A stretch of 37,587 nucleotides of DNA from an uncultured Lactobacillus sp. (GCF_944327175.1 NZ_CALVGT010000005.1:1-37587), one strand, 5' to 3'; positions 1 through 7,269 are shown, counted from the first letter of the stretch. A program made the numbers and translations. Notes: generated from the letters alone by a model not told the origin.

Positions 1-81
1 CCTAAGGTAGGTGCCTCTTCTGTGATCGTCTACCCATTCGTGGTAGATAGCAAGTTTTATTTCTTTAGTGTATTTAGTCAT
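1..81 (-). CDS. IS3-family transposase OrfA, N-terminal fragment
   Basis: Twenty-seven codons are visible, beginning ATG at 81 and running off the window edge. The peptide starts MTKYTKEIKLAIYHEW and continues to a HRRGTYLR stretch. This is the usual beginning of an IS150-type OrfA, whose helix-turn-helix (leucine-zipper-linked) domain recognises the IS ends. The full element would make OrfAB by programmed frameshifting with a DDE catalytic domain in OrfB, but none of that is visible here. Family assignment rests on the short peptide and on the neighbouring terminal repeat, so it is moderate. Confidence 0.6.
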   Translation of the reverse strand, partial: MTKYTKEIKLAIYHEWVDDHRRGTYLR

Positions 82-88
82 GAAAATA

Positions 89-120
89 ACCCCCGAAATT
101 AGTGTCCTAATTTCGGGGGT
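89..120. terminator. Perfect 13-bp hairpin at the IS end; insulator or terminator
   Basis: The arms ACCCCCGAAATTA (89-101) and TAATTTCGGGGGT (108-120) are perfectly complementary around a six-base loop. Read on the minus strand the stem is followed by TTATTTT, so it could end the L,D-transpeptidase transcript and at the same time keep read-through transcription from expressing the transposase. Confidence 0.6.
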
Positions 121-153
121 CATATCAAAGATAGATCCTTTTTAATTTACGTC

Positions 154-1365
154 TTAGTAAACGATCACAGGCATGTGAACCGTAACCGCGTTCCAAACGG
201 ACTTGATTTCACTAGGCCGGATGTTGACGCAGCCGTGTGACCCGCCTTCCAGGTAGGCCGTGCTTGACCAGTTAGTCCGCCATGACGCGTCGTGCAAGCC
301 GCACCCGCTCATGGTAAACGGCATCCAGTAGCTGACCTTAGAAGCGTAGTTCGACCCGTCGTCGTTCTGCCCTCTCAAAGTAGCGTTCTGCTGCTTGTAC
401 ATGATGTACCAGACACCCTTAGGCGTAGCGTTGTCGCCCTTGTTTTCCGTCCCGGTAACCACGTCGGATACAGTTACAGCTACCTTGCCGTTAACGACGA
501 TCCATATGTCCTGGCGGGCAATTGATACAACCACATAGCTGTTGCCCAGCCCGTTGTTGCTCTTGCCGTAGCCCAGACCTTGCGTGGTATAGCCTTCACC
601 ATAGATGTGGTTCTTCCCGTCAATGGTCTTCTTGCCAGTCTCATAAGCTGACAGAACCGCCTTCTTGGCGCTGGCCGTCCAGATCCCCCAGCCGTAGCTC
701 TGGTTGGTAACGGTGATGGTTGACCCGGCAGGCGTCTTGAACTTGTAGCTCTTGCCCAAAGTCTTAACGCTCTTGTCCATGGCCTCCAGTTTCGCCATCA
801 GCTTGCTTGCGTCGTCGTAGTGGACAGCGCCGTTGTAGTAGCTGACTTGGGTCAAGTAGTCCTTAGCTGCCAGGGTAAAAGTCTTCCCCGCCACAGAGTA
901 GTCCACGCTGGCCGCGCTAATGGCCTTCAGCTTGCTCTTGCCCTTCTTCAGAGCCGTGTTCTCGTAATTGTAGCTCTGGTCAGTCGGCAGCTGGGTGTAC
1001 TGCTTGTCAAAGTACTTCTGGACCTGCTCCTTGCTGATGGTTGTCAGCTTGCTGTCACGAACAGAGCTGATTTTGCCGTCCTTGTAGACCAGCTTGTTCA
1101 CGGCCTTGGCCTGGATCTTTCCGACCGCTTGGTCAACCGTCAGCTTGCCTACCTTGACGCCATAGATAGTGACGTTGGCGTTGAAGTGCTTCTTGTTGTA
1201 TGCCACTTGCTTCTTGTTTTCTGCCAGAACGGTTGCCTGGTGCTGCTGGTAAGCATTGTGTCCCCAAACACCAGCGCAGGCCAAAACAATAACTGCCACG
1301 CCCGCGATAATCAGGTACTTGCTGCCTTGAGTGTTTTTCTTCCGGTAGTCTTTGCGAGAAGTCAT
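154..1365 (-). CDS. Membrane-anchored L,D-transpeptidase (YkuD domain)
   Basis: This is a cell-wall L,D-transpeptidase, which forms 3-3 cross-links or attaches donors to peptidoglycan outside the membrane. A basic N-terminus (SRKDYRKKNTQG) leads into one membrane anchor at about residues 17-36, then a long extracellular region, a probable peptidoglycan-binding/linker part, and a C-terminal YkuD domain. The catalytic motif GGSHGCVNIRP is present with the nucleophile cysteine 25 residues from the end. The start at 1365 is preferred because GGAG lies six bases upstream; an in-frame ATG at 1386 has no such site. The protein is then 403 residues. An IS element sits just downstream. The exact substrate (wall cross-linking, or anchoring a polymer) cannot be told from the sequence. 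Confidence 0.88.
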   Translation of the reverse strand: MTSRKDYRKKNTQGSKYLIIAGVAVIVLACAGVWGHNAYQQHQATVLAENKKQVAYNKKHFNANVTIYGVKVGKLTVDQAVGKIQAKAVNKLVYKDGKISSVRDSKLTTISKEQVQKYFDKQYTQLPTDQSYNYENTALKKGKSKLKAISAASVDYSVAGKTFTLAAKDYLTQVSYYNGAVHYDDASKLMAKLEAMDKSVKTLGKSYKFKTPAGSTITVTNQSYGWGIWTASAKKAVLSAYETGKKTIDGKNHIYGEGYTTQGLGYGKSNNGLGNSYVVVSIARQDIWIVVNGKVAVTVSDVVTGTENKGDNATPKGVWYIMYKQQNATLRGQNDDGSNYASKVSYWMPFTMSGCGLHDASWRTNWSSTAYLEGGSHGCVNIRPSEIKSVWNAVTVHMPVIVY

Positions 1366-1402
1366 TAATAACTCCAATCTGTTCATTCAAAAGATTGTGT
1401 TC

Positions 1403-1431
1403 AGTATAACACTAATCGCTTAGCGATTAAA
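1403..1431 (-). promoter_or_regulatory. Promoter of the L,D-transpeptidase with a palindrome in its spacer
   Basis: On the minus strand a -10 box TATACT (1408-1403) lies 17 bases after a weak -35 TTTAAT (1431-1426). The spacer and -35 edge contain a perfect 17-base palindrome at 1413-1429 with arms TAATCGCT and AGCGATTA. Such a position would let a repressor block polymerase. No regulator is identified. Confidence 0.5.
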
Positions 1432-1459
1432 ATGTATGGAGAGACTTTTTAATATCCTT

Positions 1460-2095
1460 TTAAAATTTTGTCTCCGCGATATCGTCCTCCGGCCGGTGGC
1501 CTTGAATCCGGACCAGTCGCCAGGCAAAAGGACTTTCCTGCTTCTTTAACTGAACCGTCAGGACTCCGTTTTCAAAAACAAATTCACATTCTTCCCGGCT
1601 GTCAATCCATTCGATCCGGTTTGGCTCCTCTGTCAAACCGGTCACTTTGACCTCTTCTGGATAAGGGGACTTTAAGAAAAGGTAGGCCTGGTATGGCGCG
1701 TGCCGGTTGGTCAAGACAAAAGCCTCTTCCGCGTCGGCTGACAATTCGCTTGCCTGCCCTTCATTGACCGCGTGGCCAAACTTGTGCATCCAGGCGTTCA
1801 AGGCGTCTAAAGCCGCTTGGTCAGCTTCATTTTCAGCGTCCACGTCGATGGTCAAAGCCTGGCTGTCTTTTCTGGCGGCTAGCAAGGCGTCCACGACTTC
1901 ATCGGCACTATAGCGCTGGCCAGCTTGGTCTGGCAGGTAGGCGATGGTGTACTTTTCGCAGGCCGCTTTTAATTCTTCCCGGCCGCTGACGGCGCGGGCA
2001 CCGATGTCCCTTGCCTGGCGGACCAGAGCATCCGCGTTTACATTTGCCCCAGTTGGGTTAAAATTTAAGATAATCGCAAAATCAGGGTTAATCAT
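1460..2095 (-). CDS. Hypothetical protein; possible fucosidase C-terminal-like beta domain
   Basis: A 211-residue soluble, acidic protein with no signal peptide or membrane segment. A strong site (AAGGAGGAGC) precedes the ATG at 2095. The N-terminal part (MINPDFAIILNFNPTGANVN) and the helical middle, rich in Ala, Asp and Glu, match nothing I recognise. The last 75 residues, with FVLTNRHAPYQAYLFL, VTGLTEEPNRIEW and a short strand pattern ending WRLVRIQG, have the look of the small beta-sandwich found at the C-terminus of family 29 alpha-L-fucosidases, but no catalytic barrel is present. Treat the function as unknown. It is divergent from yaaA, 64 bases away, and may share its regulatory interval. 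Confidence 0.7.
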   Translation of the reverse strand: MINPDFAIILNFNPTGANVNADALVRQARDIGARAVSGREELKAACEKYTIAYLPDQAGQRYSADEVVDALLAARKDSQALTIDVDAENEADQAALDALNAWMHKFGHAVNEGQASELSADAEEAFVLTNRHAPYQAYLFLKSPYPEEVKVTGLTEEPNRIEWIDSREECEFVFENGVLTVQLKKQESPFAWRLVRIQGHRPEDDIAETKF

Positions 2096-2159
2096 GCTTG
2101 CTCCTCCTTATTGTTAAACACAAGTTTTATTTTACTAGATTATGAATAGGAAGTAAAAA

Positions 2160-2897
2160 ATGAAGATCGTAATTTCCCCCGCTAAAAAAATTCAGACGGA
2201 TGGCGGCTTTTTGCCGAAAAGCCAGCCCGTCTTCCTCAACCAGGCTGAGGAGCTTTGGTCCTATCTGCATTCCTTAGACCAGGTTGATCTGGAAAAAGTC
2301 TGGCGGGCCAATGCCAAAATCACCGAAGAAGCCCGGCAGATGCTGGCTGCTGACCTGACTCAGCCGCAAGTACCAGCCCTCTTTGCCTACAGTGGCCTGC
2401 AGTACCAGTACCTGGCCGCCGATGTTTTAGATCAAGCCGGGCTTGACTACCTGGACCAGCACCTGCGCGTTTTGTCCGGTCTTTACGGCAGCCTTCGCCC
2501 GTTTGACGGGATCGTGCCCTACCGCCTGGAAATGAAGAGCCCTCTGCCTGACTTTAAGTATAAGAGCCTTTATGAATTCTGGGGAGAAAAAGTTTACCAA
2601 GAGCTCTACCAAGATGATTCCGTGGTCCTCAACCTGGCTTCTAAGGAATACAGCCGTCTCCTGGCTCCCTATCTTAAAGAGGGCGACCGCTTGCTTGAGG
2701 TCGTCTTCCAGGAAGAGAAAAACGGCAAATGGCGGACTCAAGCAACTCATGCCAAGATGGCCCGTGGCCGTTTAGTCCGCTGGTTGGCGGAAGGAGGCCG
2801 GGACTTGTCCGACCTGCCGGACTTCACCGACTTCGGCTATGCCTTTGCCCCTAACCAAAGCGGGGAAGACCGGGTCGTTTTCCGGAAGAAAGCGTGA
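2160..2897 (+). CDS. yaaA: Peroxide stress protein YaaA (DUF328)
   Basis: A 245-residue protein of the YaaA/UPF0246 family, starting with the diagnostic MKIVISPAKKIQ and carrying the family block SGLYGSLRPFDGIVPYRLEM near residues 105-125 and GEKVYQEL further on. In Escherichia coli YaaA lowers intracellular iron during hydrogen peroxide stress and has a DNA-binding fold; the role in lactobacilli is by homology only. An AGGAAG site stands just before the ATG. Length is close to the family norm. It is a single-gene unit closed by the terminator at 2941. Confidence 0.92.
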   Translation: MKIVISPAKKIQTDGGFLPKSQPVFLNQAEELWSYLHSLDQVDLEKVWRANAKITEEARQMLAADLTQPQVPALFAYSGLQYQYLAADVLDQAGLDYLDQHLRVLSGLYGSLRPFDGIVPYRLEMKSPLPDFKYKSLYEFWGEKVYQELYQDDSVVLNLASKEYSRLLAPYLKEGDRLLEVVFQEEKNGKWRTQATHAKMARGRLVRWLAEGGRDLSDLPDFTDFGYAFAPNQSGEDRVVFRKKA

Positions 2898-2940
2898 CAA
2901 TTTTTCACAAAGTGCAAAAAAAGAAAAAATTTACACTTTT

Positions 2941-2980
2941 AAAAGGCTGGGAAGCGCTTGCTGACCAGCCTTTTTTCTTT
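2941..2980 (+). terminator. Rho-independent terminator after yaaA
   Basis: The arms AAAAGGCTGG and CCAGCCTTTT pair across a 14-base loop and are followed by a T run. Confidence 0.85.
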
Positions 2981-2999
2981 TGTGCAATAAATCATAAAA

Positions 3000-3028
3000 T
3001 TGACAACGCTTTCAGATGTGGTTTAATA
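3000..3028 (+). promoter_or_regulatory. Consensus promoter with overlapping cre (CcpA) site
   Basis: A perfect -35 TTGACA (3000-3005) is followed after 16 bases by TTTAAT (3022-3027). The segment TGACAACGCTTTCA (3001-3014) matches the catabolite-responsive element consensus TGWAANCGNTNWCA at 13 of 14 positions and overlaps the -35 box, the classical place for CcpA repression. The downstream flavin oxidase is therefore probably repressed on good sugars. Confidence 0.7.
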
Positions 3029-3083
3029 GAGACAGAGATTGAAATACAAAGAAGTTTAATAGAAACAGAGATTGAAATACAAA
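3021..3083 (+). repeat. Tandem 30-bp duplication spanning -10 and leader of the oxidase gene
   Basis: Two copies, 3021-3050 and 3054-3083, differ at one base (GAGACAG versus GAAACAG) and repeat with a 33-base period. Each contains TTTAAT, so the -10 hexamer is duplicated although only the first copy has a -35 box at the right distance. Confidence 0.85.
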
Positions 3084-3108
3084 AAAGAAAACTGTAAGGT
3101 GAGTTAGA

Positions 3109-4512
3109 ATGGAATATCATAAGTTAACTGCTGAAGACATTGAAAACTTGCGTCCAATGATTGCTGACCCAGAACGTTTTATTACTGAAGTAACTGAACA
3201 CTGGGATCACGACCAATTCAAGACTGTCCGGGCTATGCCTGACCTGGTAATCCAGCCAACCACGGCTGAAGAAGTAGCCAGTGTCTTGAAGTATGCCAGC
3301 GACCACGAAATTGCCTTGACTCCACGGGGCAACTCAACTGGTTTGATGGGAGCTAACTTGACTGTGCACGGCGGGATCTCCCTGGACATGGTTAAGATGA
3401 ACAAGGTTATCGATTACGACCCAGCCAGCTTGACCATCACTGTTCAACCAGGCATCCGTTTGAACCAACTGGAAGAATTTTTGGCAGACAAGCCATTTAC
3501 CTACATGCCAGCACCAGCCATGCACTGGGCTACTGTAGCCGGCAACATCAGCACCAACGCCGGCGGCTTGAAGGCCATCAAGTACGGGGTAACCCGTGAA
3601 CACATCCGGGAAGTCAAGGTTGCCTTGACTGACGGCAAGGTTTACAAGTTCGGTTCCAAGTCAGTTAAATCATCATCCGGCTATTCTTTGAAGGACCTGA
3701 TCATCGGTTCTGAAGGGACTTTGGGCGTCATCACTGAAGCTGTTCTCCGTCTTTACCCAAGACCAAAGCACGCTTTGAACGCCATCATTCCTTTCCCAAC
3801 TCTGGACGATGCCATCGAATCAGTGCCAGCTATCCTGGCTTCCGGCGTTGTGCCAACTACTGTTGAATACATGGGCCGCAAGGTCTTGAACCTGTGGGAA
3901 AAGTACTACGACGCTACTTTCCCAATCAAGGAAGGCGACGGCTTCATCATCCTGGGCATCGACTCCTTCACGGCCAGCGACGCTGAAGCCCAATTGGCCC
4001 AGGCTTTGGAAGCGGTCAAGCCATTCCACGCTTTGAAGGAGACTGTCTTGAACGCTGAATCAGACAAAGCCAAGACAATCTGGGACGCTCGTGAAAAGCT
4101 GCTTTTGGCCATCCAAAAGTCAACTCCGAAGATGGACGAAGTCGACGTTTCCGTGCCGATCAACAAGATCCCGCTGGTTCTGCACCGGATCGAAGAACTG
4201 GAAAAGGAAGAAGACATGCGGATTCCTAACTTCGGCCACGCCGGCGACGGTAACCTGCACATCTACCTTTGCTCAGACGATATGACTGACGAAGAATTCG
4301 CCAAGAAGGGCGACACCGTTATCTCCGAACTCTACAAGACCGCCAAGTCAGTGGACGGCAACATGTCCGGTGAACACGGGGTTGGCTACGCCCGCCAGAA
4401 CTACTACGAAGACTTCTACGGCAAGGATTACACCGACTTGCTCAGAAAGGTCAAGAGCCTCTTCGATCCTAAGGGCATCCTTAACCCAGACAAGATCTTC
4501 CCGTTAGACTAA
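3109..4512 (+). CDS. FAD-linked 2-hydroxyacid dehydrogenase (GlcD / D-lactate dehydrogenase type)
   Basis: A 467-residue flavoprotein of the VAO/PCMH fold. The FAD-binding half contains TPRGNSTGLMGANLTVHGG near residue 75, GNISTNAGGLKAIKYG near 147 and GSEGTLGVITEA near 200. The cap half ends with the substrate/metal motifs FGHAGDGNLHIYL and SGEHGVGYARQ. Members oxidise D-lactate or glycolate to the keto acid; the exact substrate cannot be assigned. No membrane segment or iron-sulfur partner is adjacent. Codon use is extremely biased (AAG, AAC, GGC, CCA), which suggests abundant expression. The start is supported by AAGGTGAG ten bases upstream. It stands alone, controlled by the cre-bearing promoter. 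Confidence 0.88.
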   Translation: MEYHKLTAEDIENLRPMIADPERFITEVTEHWDHDQFKTVRAMPDLVIQPTTAEEVASVLKYASDHEIALTPRGNSTGLMGANLTVHGGISLDMVKMNKVIDYDPASLTITVQPGIRLNQLEEFLADKPFTYMPAPAMHWATVAGNISTNAGGLKAIKYGVTREHIREVKVALTDGKVYKFGSKSVKSSSGYSLKDLIIGSEGTLGVITEAVLRLYPRPKHALNAIIPFPTLDDAIESVPAILASGVVPTTVEYMGRKVLNLWEKYYDATFPIKEGDGFIILGIDSFTASDAEAQLAQALEAVKPFHALKETVLNAESDKAKTIWDAREKLLLAIQKSTPKMDEVDVSVPINKIPLVLHRIEELEKEEDMRIPNFGHAGDGNLHIYLCSDDMTDEEFAKKGDTVISELYKTAKSVDGNMSGEHGVGYARQNYYEDFYGKDYTDLLRKVKSLFDPKGILNPDKIFPLD

Positions 4513-4714
4513 AGTACGCTCCCTCCGCGCGGCAAGCTTCAAAAATCCGAAGTAAAAATAATCAAGAACTAATCAAATCAAGAATTAATCAACTAATCAA
4601 ATCAAGAATTAACCAAAAACCGAAAAGAACAAGTATCTAGCAATAAGTACATAAAAACAATAACAACAAAACAACATTTTAATTTTTAAGCTTCACAAAT
4701 TAATTATCACAAGG
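4513..4714. other. AT-rich gene-free interval with a short tandem repeat
   Basis: Two hundred bases without a credible gene lie between the oxidase and a terminator. Two identical 21-base copies at 4568-4588 and 4592-4612 (beginning ACTAATCAAATCAAGAATTA, 24-base period) follow a partial third copy near 4558. No hairpin stands directly after the oxidase stop codon, so the oxidase transcript probably runs to the terminator at 4715. Confidence 0.7.
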
Positions 4715-4740
4715 AAGGGCTGCTCTGGCAGCCCTTTTTT
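4715..4740 (+). terminator. Rho-independent terminator
   Basis: A perfect nine-pair stem AAGGGCTGC / GCAGCCCTT with loop TCTG is followed by six T residues. It separates the oxidase transcript from the TetR-ABC operon. Confidence 0.88.
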
Positions 4741-4772
4741 GTGCAAGAAAAATGACATCGCATCACTTTTTG

Positions 4773-4831
4773 TTGACACGGTGTCACCTTGGGCATATAA
4801 TAGAAAGCAGTTGAGGGTGACATGATGTCAC
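4773..4831 (+). promoter_or_regulatory. Consensus promoter with two TetR-type operators
   Basis: The -35 TTGACA (4773-4778) and -10 TATAAT (4796-4801) are perfect and spaced by 17. Operator 1, TGACACGGTGTCA (4774-4786), is a perfect palindrome overlapping the -35. Operator 2, GTGACATGATGTCAC (4817-4831), is a perfect palindrome between the -10 and the ribosome-binding site. They share TGACA...TGTCA half-sites and their centres are 44 bases apart, about four helical turns. A weaker relative TGACATCGCATCA lies at 4753. The natural ligand is the TetR protein encoded next. Confidence 0.85.
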
Positions 4832-4842
4832 GGAGGTGAAAA

Positions 4843-5346
4843 ATGGTCAAGGCAACTTTTGAGAATTTAAGTAAAGACAAGCAGGACCGGGTAACAGAGG
4901 CCCTGCTCAAGGAATTCAGCGTCCATACTTTGGCCAGCGCCCAGGTAGCGCGGATCGTCAAGGAAGCCGGGATTGCCCGGGGGGCCTTTTACAAGTACTT
5001 TGCGGATTTGACGGATGCTTACCAGTACCTGTTCAAGCTGGCCATGCGGGACCTGCACACGGGTCTGACCGGCCGGATGGGGGCAGACGAGCTCTACCAG
5101 ATGACCAAGGACTTTGTGACCAAGGCCACTGGCAGCCAGTACTATGACTTGATCCGCCTGCACTACGCGGCTAACGAGGCGCTTTTGCCAAGTAGTAGGC
5201 CTAAGCAGATGCCGGCCTGCACCTGGGCAGCCATGGCCCTGTCACACGAGGCAATCAAGGAGGCTTTGCTGGACCCGGATAAGGCAGATTTTTACTTAGA
5301 CCGGGAGCATGAGGCTTTAGAGAAGCTTTTTAGCCAACATAAATAG
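4843..5346 (+). CDS. TetR/AcrR-family repressor, probably autoregulatory
   Basis: A 167-residue regulator. The N-terminal 50 residues are a TetR helix-turn-helix (KQDRVTEALLKEFSVHTLASAQVARIVKEAG, then ARGAFYKYFADLTDAYQYLF), and the rest is a helical ligand/dimerisation domain without a recognisable class. GGAGG stands seven bases before the ATG. The two palindromes in its own promoter make autorepression very likely. The next two genes encode an ABC transporter, and only 43 bases separate the regulator from the permease, so all three appear to be one operon in which the regulator senses a compound exported or removed by the transporter. The inducing ligand is unknown. Confidence 0.9.
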   Translation: MVKATFENLSKDKQDRVTEALLKEFSVHTLASAQVARIVKEAGIARGAFYKYFADLTDAYQYLFKLAMRDLHTGLTGRMGADELYQMTKDFVTKATGSQYYDLIRLHYAANEALLPSSRPKQMPACTWAAMALSHEAIKEALLDPDKADFYLDREHEALEKLFSQHK

Positions 5347-5389
5347 GCAAGCTAGGGAAAAGACACAAGAAAGGTAGAAAGCAGAAAAA

Positions 5390-6448
5390 ATGTTTTTAGC
5401 ACTAAAAGAGATCAAGCATGAAAAGAAGCGGTACGGCTTGATCGTTTTCATGATTTTTCTGATCGCGTACATGATTTTGGCAACCTGGGGCCTGGCATAC
5501 GGCCTGGCCCGGGAAAACACGGTGGCTCTGGAGAACTGGCAGACCAAGAGCGTGGTCTTGAACAAGAATGCCAACCTGTCCATGAACAGCTCAATTTTGA
5601 CCAAGGACGACTTGAAGAAGATCGACCTGACTGACAAGGAAGCCATGGTCGGCGAACTGCAGGTAGTGGCCAAGAAGAAGGGCAAGACCGGGATTAACGC
5701 CCAGTACATGGGGGTTAAGAAGGGCGAGTTCATCTACAAGGACCAGGACGTAATCGCTGGCCGCCGGGCTAAGAGCAAGTACGAAGTCACGGCTGACAGC
5801 CGCCTTAAGGACAAGGGCTACAAGCTGGGCGACAAGGTGACCTTGAACGGGTCAGACCACAAGTACACGATCGTCGGCTTCGTCAAGGATGCCAAGATCA
5901 ATATTGAACCGATCATGTATGGCTTTTTGCCGGCGTGGAAGGAATTGAAGAACGTGGCACCGAGGATTGAAGCTTCCGGGATCATTTCTCAGCGGAAATT
6001 GTCTGTTAAGGGGAAGAACTTCAAGACTTACGGGGTTAAGGAATTTACGCAAAAACTGCCAGGCTACTCTGAACAGAACCTGACTTTTGAATTGATGATT
6101 GCTTTCATGTTCATCATTTCCCTGGTTATCGTGGCAGTCTTCCTGTACATTTTGACTATCCAGAAGCTGCCGAACTACGCGGTTCTGCGGGCACAGGGCG
6201 TGCCGGCCAAGACTTTGATCTGGGCCACGGTCAGCCAGAGTCTGCTTTTGGTAACGAGCGCTTTGGTCCTGTCCCTTTTGGCAATCTGGGGCACGGCGGC
6301 CGCGATGCCGGCATCTGCTCCGATGGCCTTTACACCAGGGATTTTCGTGGCAGCGATCGGCGGGATGTTGGTAATGGCTCTGCTGGGCGGGCTTAACCCA
6401 GTCAGAACGATTTTGAAGATTGACCCGGTACAGGCAATTGGAGGCTAA
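5390..6448 (+). CDS. ABC transporter permease, FtsX/MacB type
   Basis: A 352-residue permease. One N-terminal membrane segment (about residues 17-37, IVFMIFLIAYMILATWGLAY) precedes a large extracellular domain of the MacB periplasmic-core type (about 40-220). Three C-terminal membrane segments follow, near 233-255, 280-300 and 315-335, and it ends with the family signature NPVRTILKIDPVQAIGG. Such permeases usually act mechanically in peptide resistance, lipoprotein or toxin export rather than in solute uptake. The partner ATPase begins one base after the stop codon, so translation is coupled. The role is inferred from family and from TetR control, and the substrate is unknown. Confidence 0.88.
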   Translation: MFLALKEIKHEKKRYGLIVFMIFLIAYMILATWGLAYGLARENTVALENWQTKSVVLNKNANLSMNSSILTKDDLKKIDLTDKEAMVGELQVVAKKKGKTGINAQYMGVKKGEFIYKDQDVIAGRRAKSKYEVTADSRLKDKGYKLGDKVTLNGSDHKYTIVGFVKDAKINIEPIMYGFLPAWKELKNVAPRIEASGIISQRKLSVKGKNFKTYGVKEFTQKLPGYSEQNLTFELMIAFMFIISLVIVAVFLYILTIQKLPNYAVLRAQGVPAKTLIWATVSQSLLLVTSALVLSLLAIWGTAAAMPASAPMAFTPGIFVAAIGGMLVMALLGGLNPVRTILKIDPVQAIGG

Positions 6449-6449
6449 G

Positions 6450-7124
6450 ATGGCAGCGATTGAAATCAAGAACGTGAAAAAAGTTTACGGGCAGGGGGAT
6501 GCAGCGACGGTTGCCCTCAAGGGGGTCGACTTCAGCGCGGACACTGGCAACGTGGTTCTGTTAATGGGACCAAGCGGGGCCGGGAAGAGCACCCTGCTGA
6601 CGATTATGGGCGCATTGCAGAACGCGACGAGCGGGCAGGTGGAAATCGACGGCCAGGACATCAGCCAGTTGAAGGAAAAAGACCGCAGCCGCCTGCGCTT
6701 GAATAAATTGGGCTTTGTTTTGCAGGCCTACAACCTGGTGCCGTACTTGACGGTTAAGGAACAGTTCCAGCTGGTGGACAAGGTGAAGAAGACCGGCAGC
6801 TTGAGCCAGAAAGAATTAAAGGATCTTTTGGCTGACTTGGGGATTGAGAACCTGGTCAAGAAGTATCCGGAAGATCTGTCAGGCGGGCAGAAGCAGCGGG
6901 TGGCAATCGCCCGGGCCATGTACGCCAATCCGAAGATTTTGCTGGCTGATGAGCCAACGGCATCACTGGACAGTGAACGGGTGGAAGAAGTTGGCCGCTT
7001 GTTTAAGAAGTTGGCCAAGGACCACGGGAAGGCGATCATTCTGGTCACTCACGACCCGCGGCTGGAAAAATACGCTGACCACATCTATGACATGATGGAC
7101 GGGCAGCTGACGCAAAGAAAATAA
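6450..7124 (+). CDS. ABC transporter ATP-binding protein (MacB/LolD type)
   Basis: A 224-residue ATPase with Walker A GPSGAGKST near residue 41, Q-loop LQAYNLVPYLTV, signature LSGGQKQRVAIARA, Walker B ILLADEPTASLD and H-loop VTHDPRLEKYADH. All catalytic residues are present. The ATG at 6450 is chosen because GGAGG lies at the end of the permease gene at the right distance; an in-frame upstream ATG at 6420 would overlap the permease and lacks a site. It is the cytoplasmic engine of the preceding FtsX-type permease. Confidence 0.93.
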   Translation: MAAIEIKNVKKVYGQGDAATVALKGVDFSADTGNVVLLMGPSGAGKSTLLTIMGALQNATSGQVEIDGQDISQLKEKDRSRLRLNKLGFVLQAYNLVPYLTVKEQFQLVDKVKKTGSLSQKELKDLLADLGIENLVKKYPEDLSGGQKQRVAIARAMYANPKILLADEPTASLDSERVEEVGRLFKKLAKDHGKAIILVTHDPRLEKYADHIYDMMDGQLTQRK

Positions 7125-7129
7125 ACTGA

Positions 7130-7163
7130 AAAAGGCTCCGCGCAAGGCGCGGGGCCTTTTTTG
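7130..7163 (+). terminator. Rho-independent terminator after the ABC operon
   Basis: AAAAGGCTCCGCGC pairs with GCGCGGGGCCTTTT (one G-U pair) around a two-to-three-base loop and ends in a T run. Confidence 0.88.
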
Positions 7164-7198
7164 ACCGGATACGCGGAAAAATGACCAGATTTGAATTT

Positions 7199-7228
7199 TT
7201 GACAGAAAAAATCTGAAAAAAGTATATA
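7199..7228 (+). promoter_or_regulatory. Promoter of the duplicated hypothetical protein
   Basis: TTGACA (7199-7204) and TATATA (7223-7228) are spaced by 18 bases and lie about 40 bases before the start codon. Confidence 0.6.
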
Positions 7229-7269
7229 GTTAAATAAGAAAACGAGTGAGAAATGTGAGGTCGTTAGGG

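Larger units (their letters stand above)
1..127 (-). mobile_element. IS3-family (IS150-like) insertion sequence, left end, truncated by window edge
   Basis: The first 127 bases are the 5' end of an insertion sequence read on the minus strand. The putative terminal inverted repeat starts at 127 and reads TGATATGACCCCCGAAATTA inward, which resembles IS150-group ends (TGTACTGACCCC-like). A transposase OrfA start follows at 81. The insertion lies only 26 bases beyond the stop codon of the L,D-transpeptidase gene, so it does not break that gene. The other end and the target-site duplication are outside the window, so the boundary at 127 is inferred from the repeat only. Confidence 0.65.

Noticed and set aside
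820-1368. Long plus-strand open frame opposite the L,D-transpeptidase
   Set aside because: Antisense shadow of a well-supported gene; no ribosome site and no recognisable domain.
2894-3097. Small open frame of 67 codons after yaaA
   Set aside because: It runs through the yaaA terminator, the cre/promoter and the 30-bp duplication, and has no separate ribosome site. Its repeated peptide only reflects the DNA repeat.
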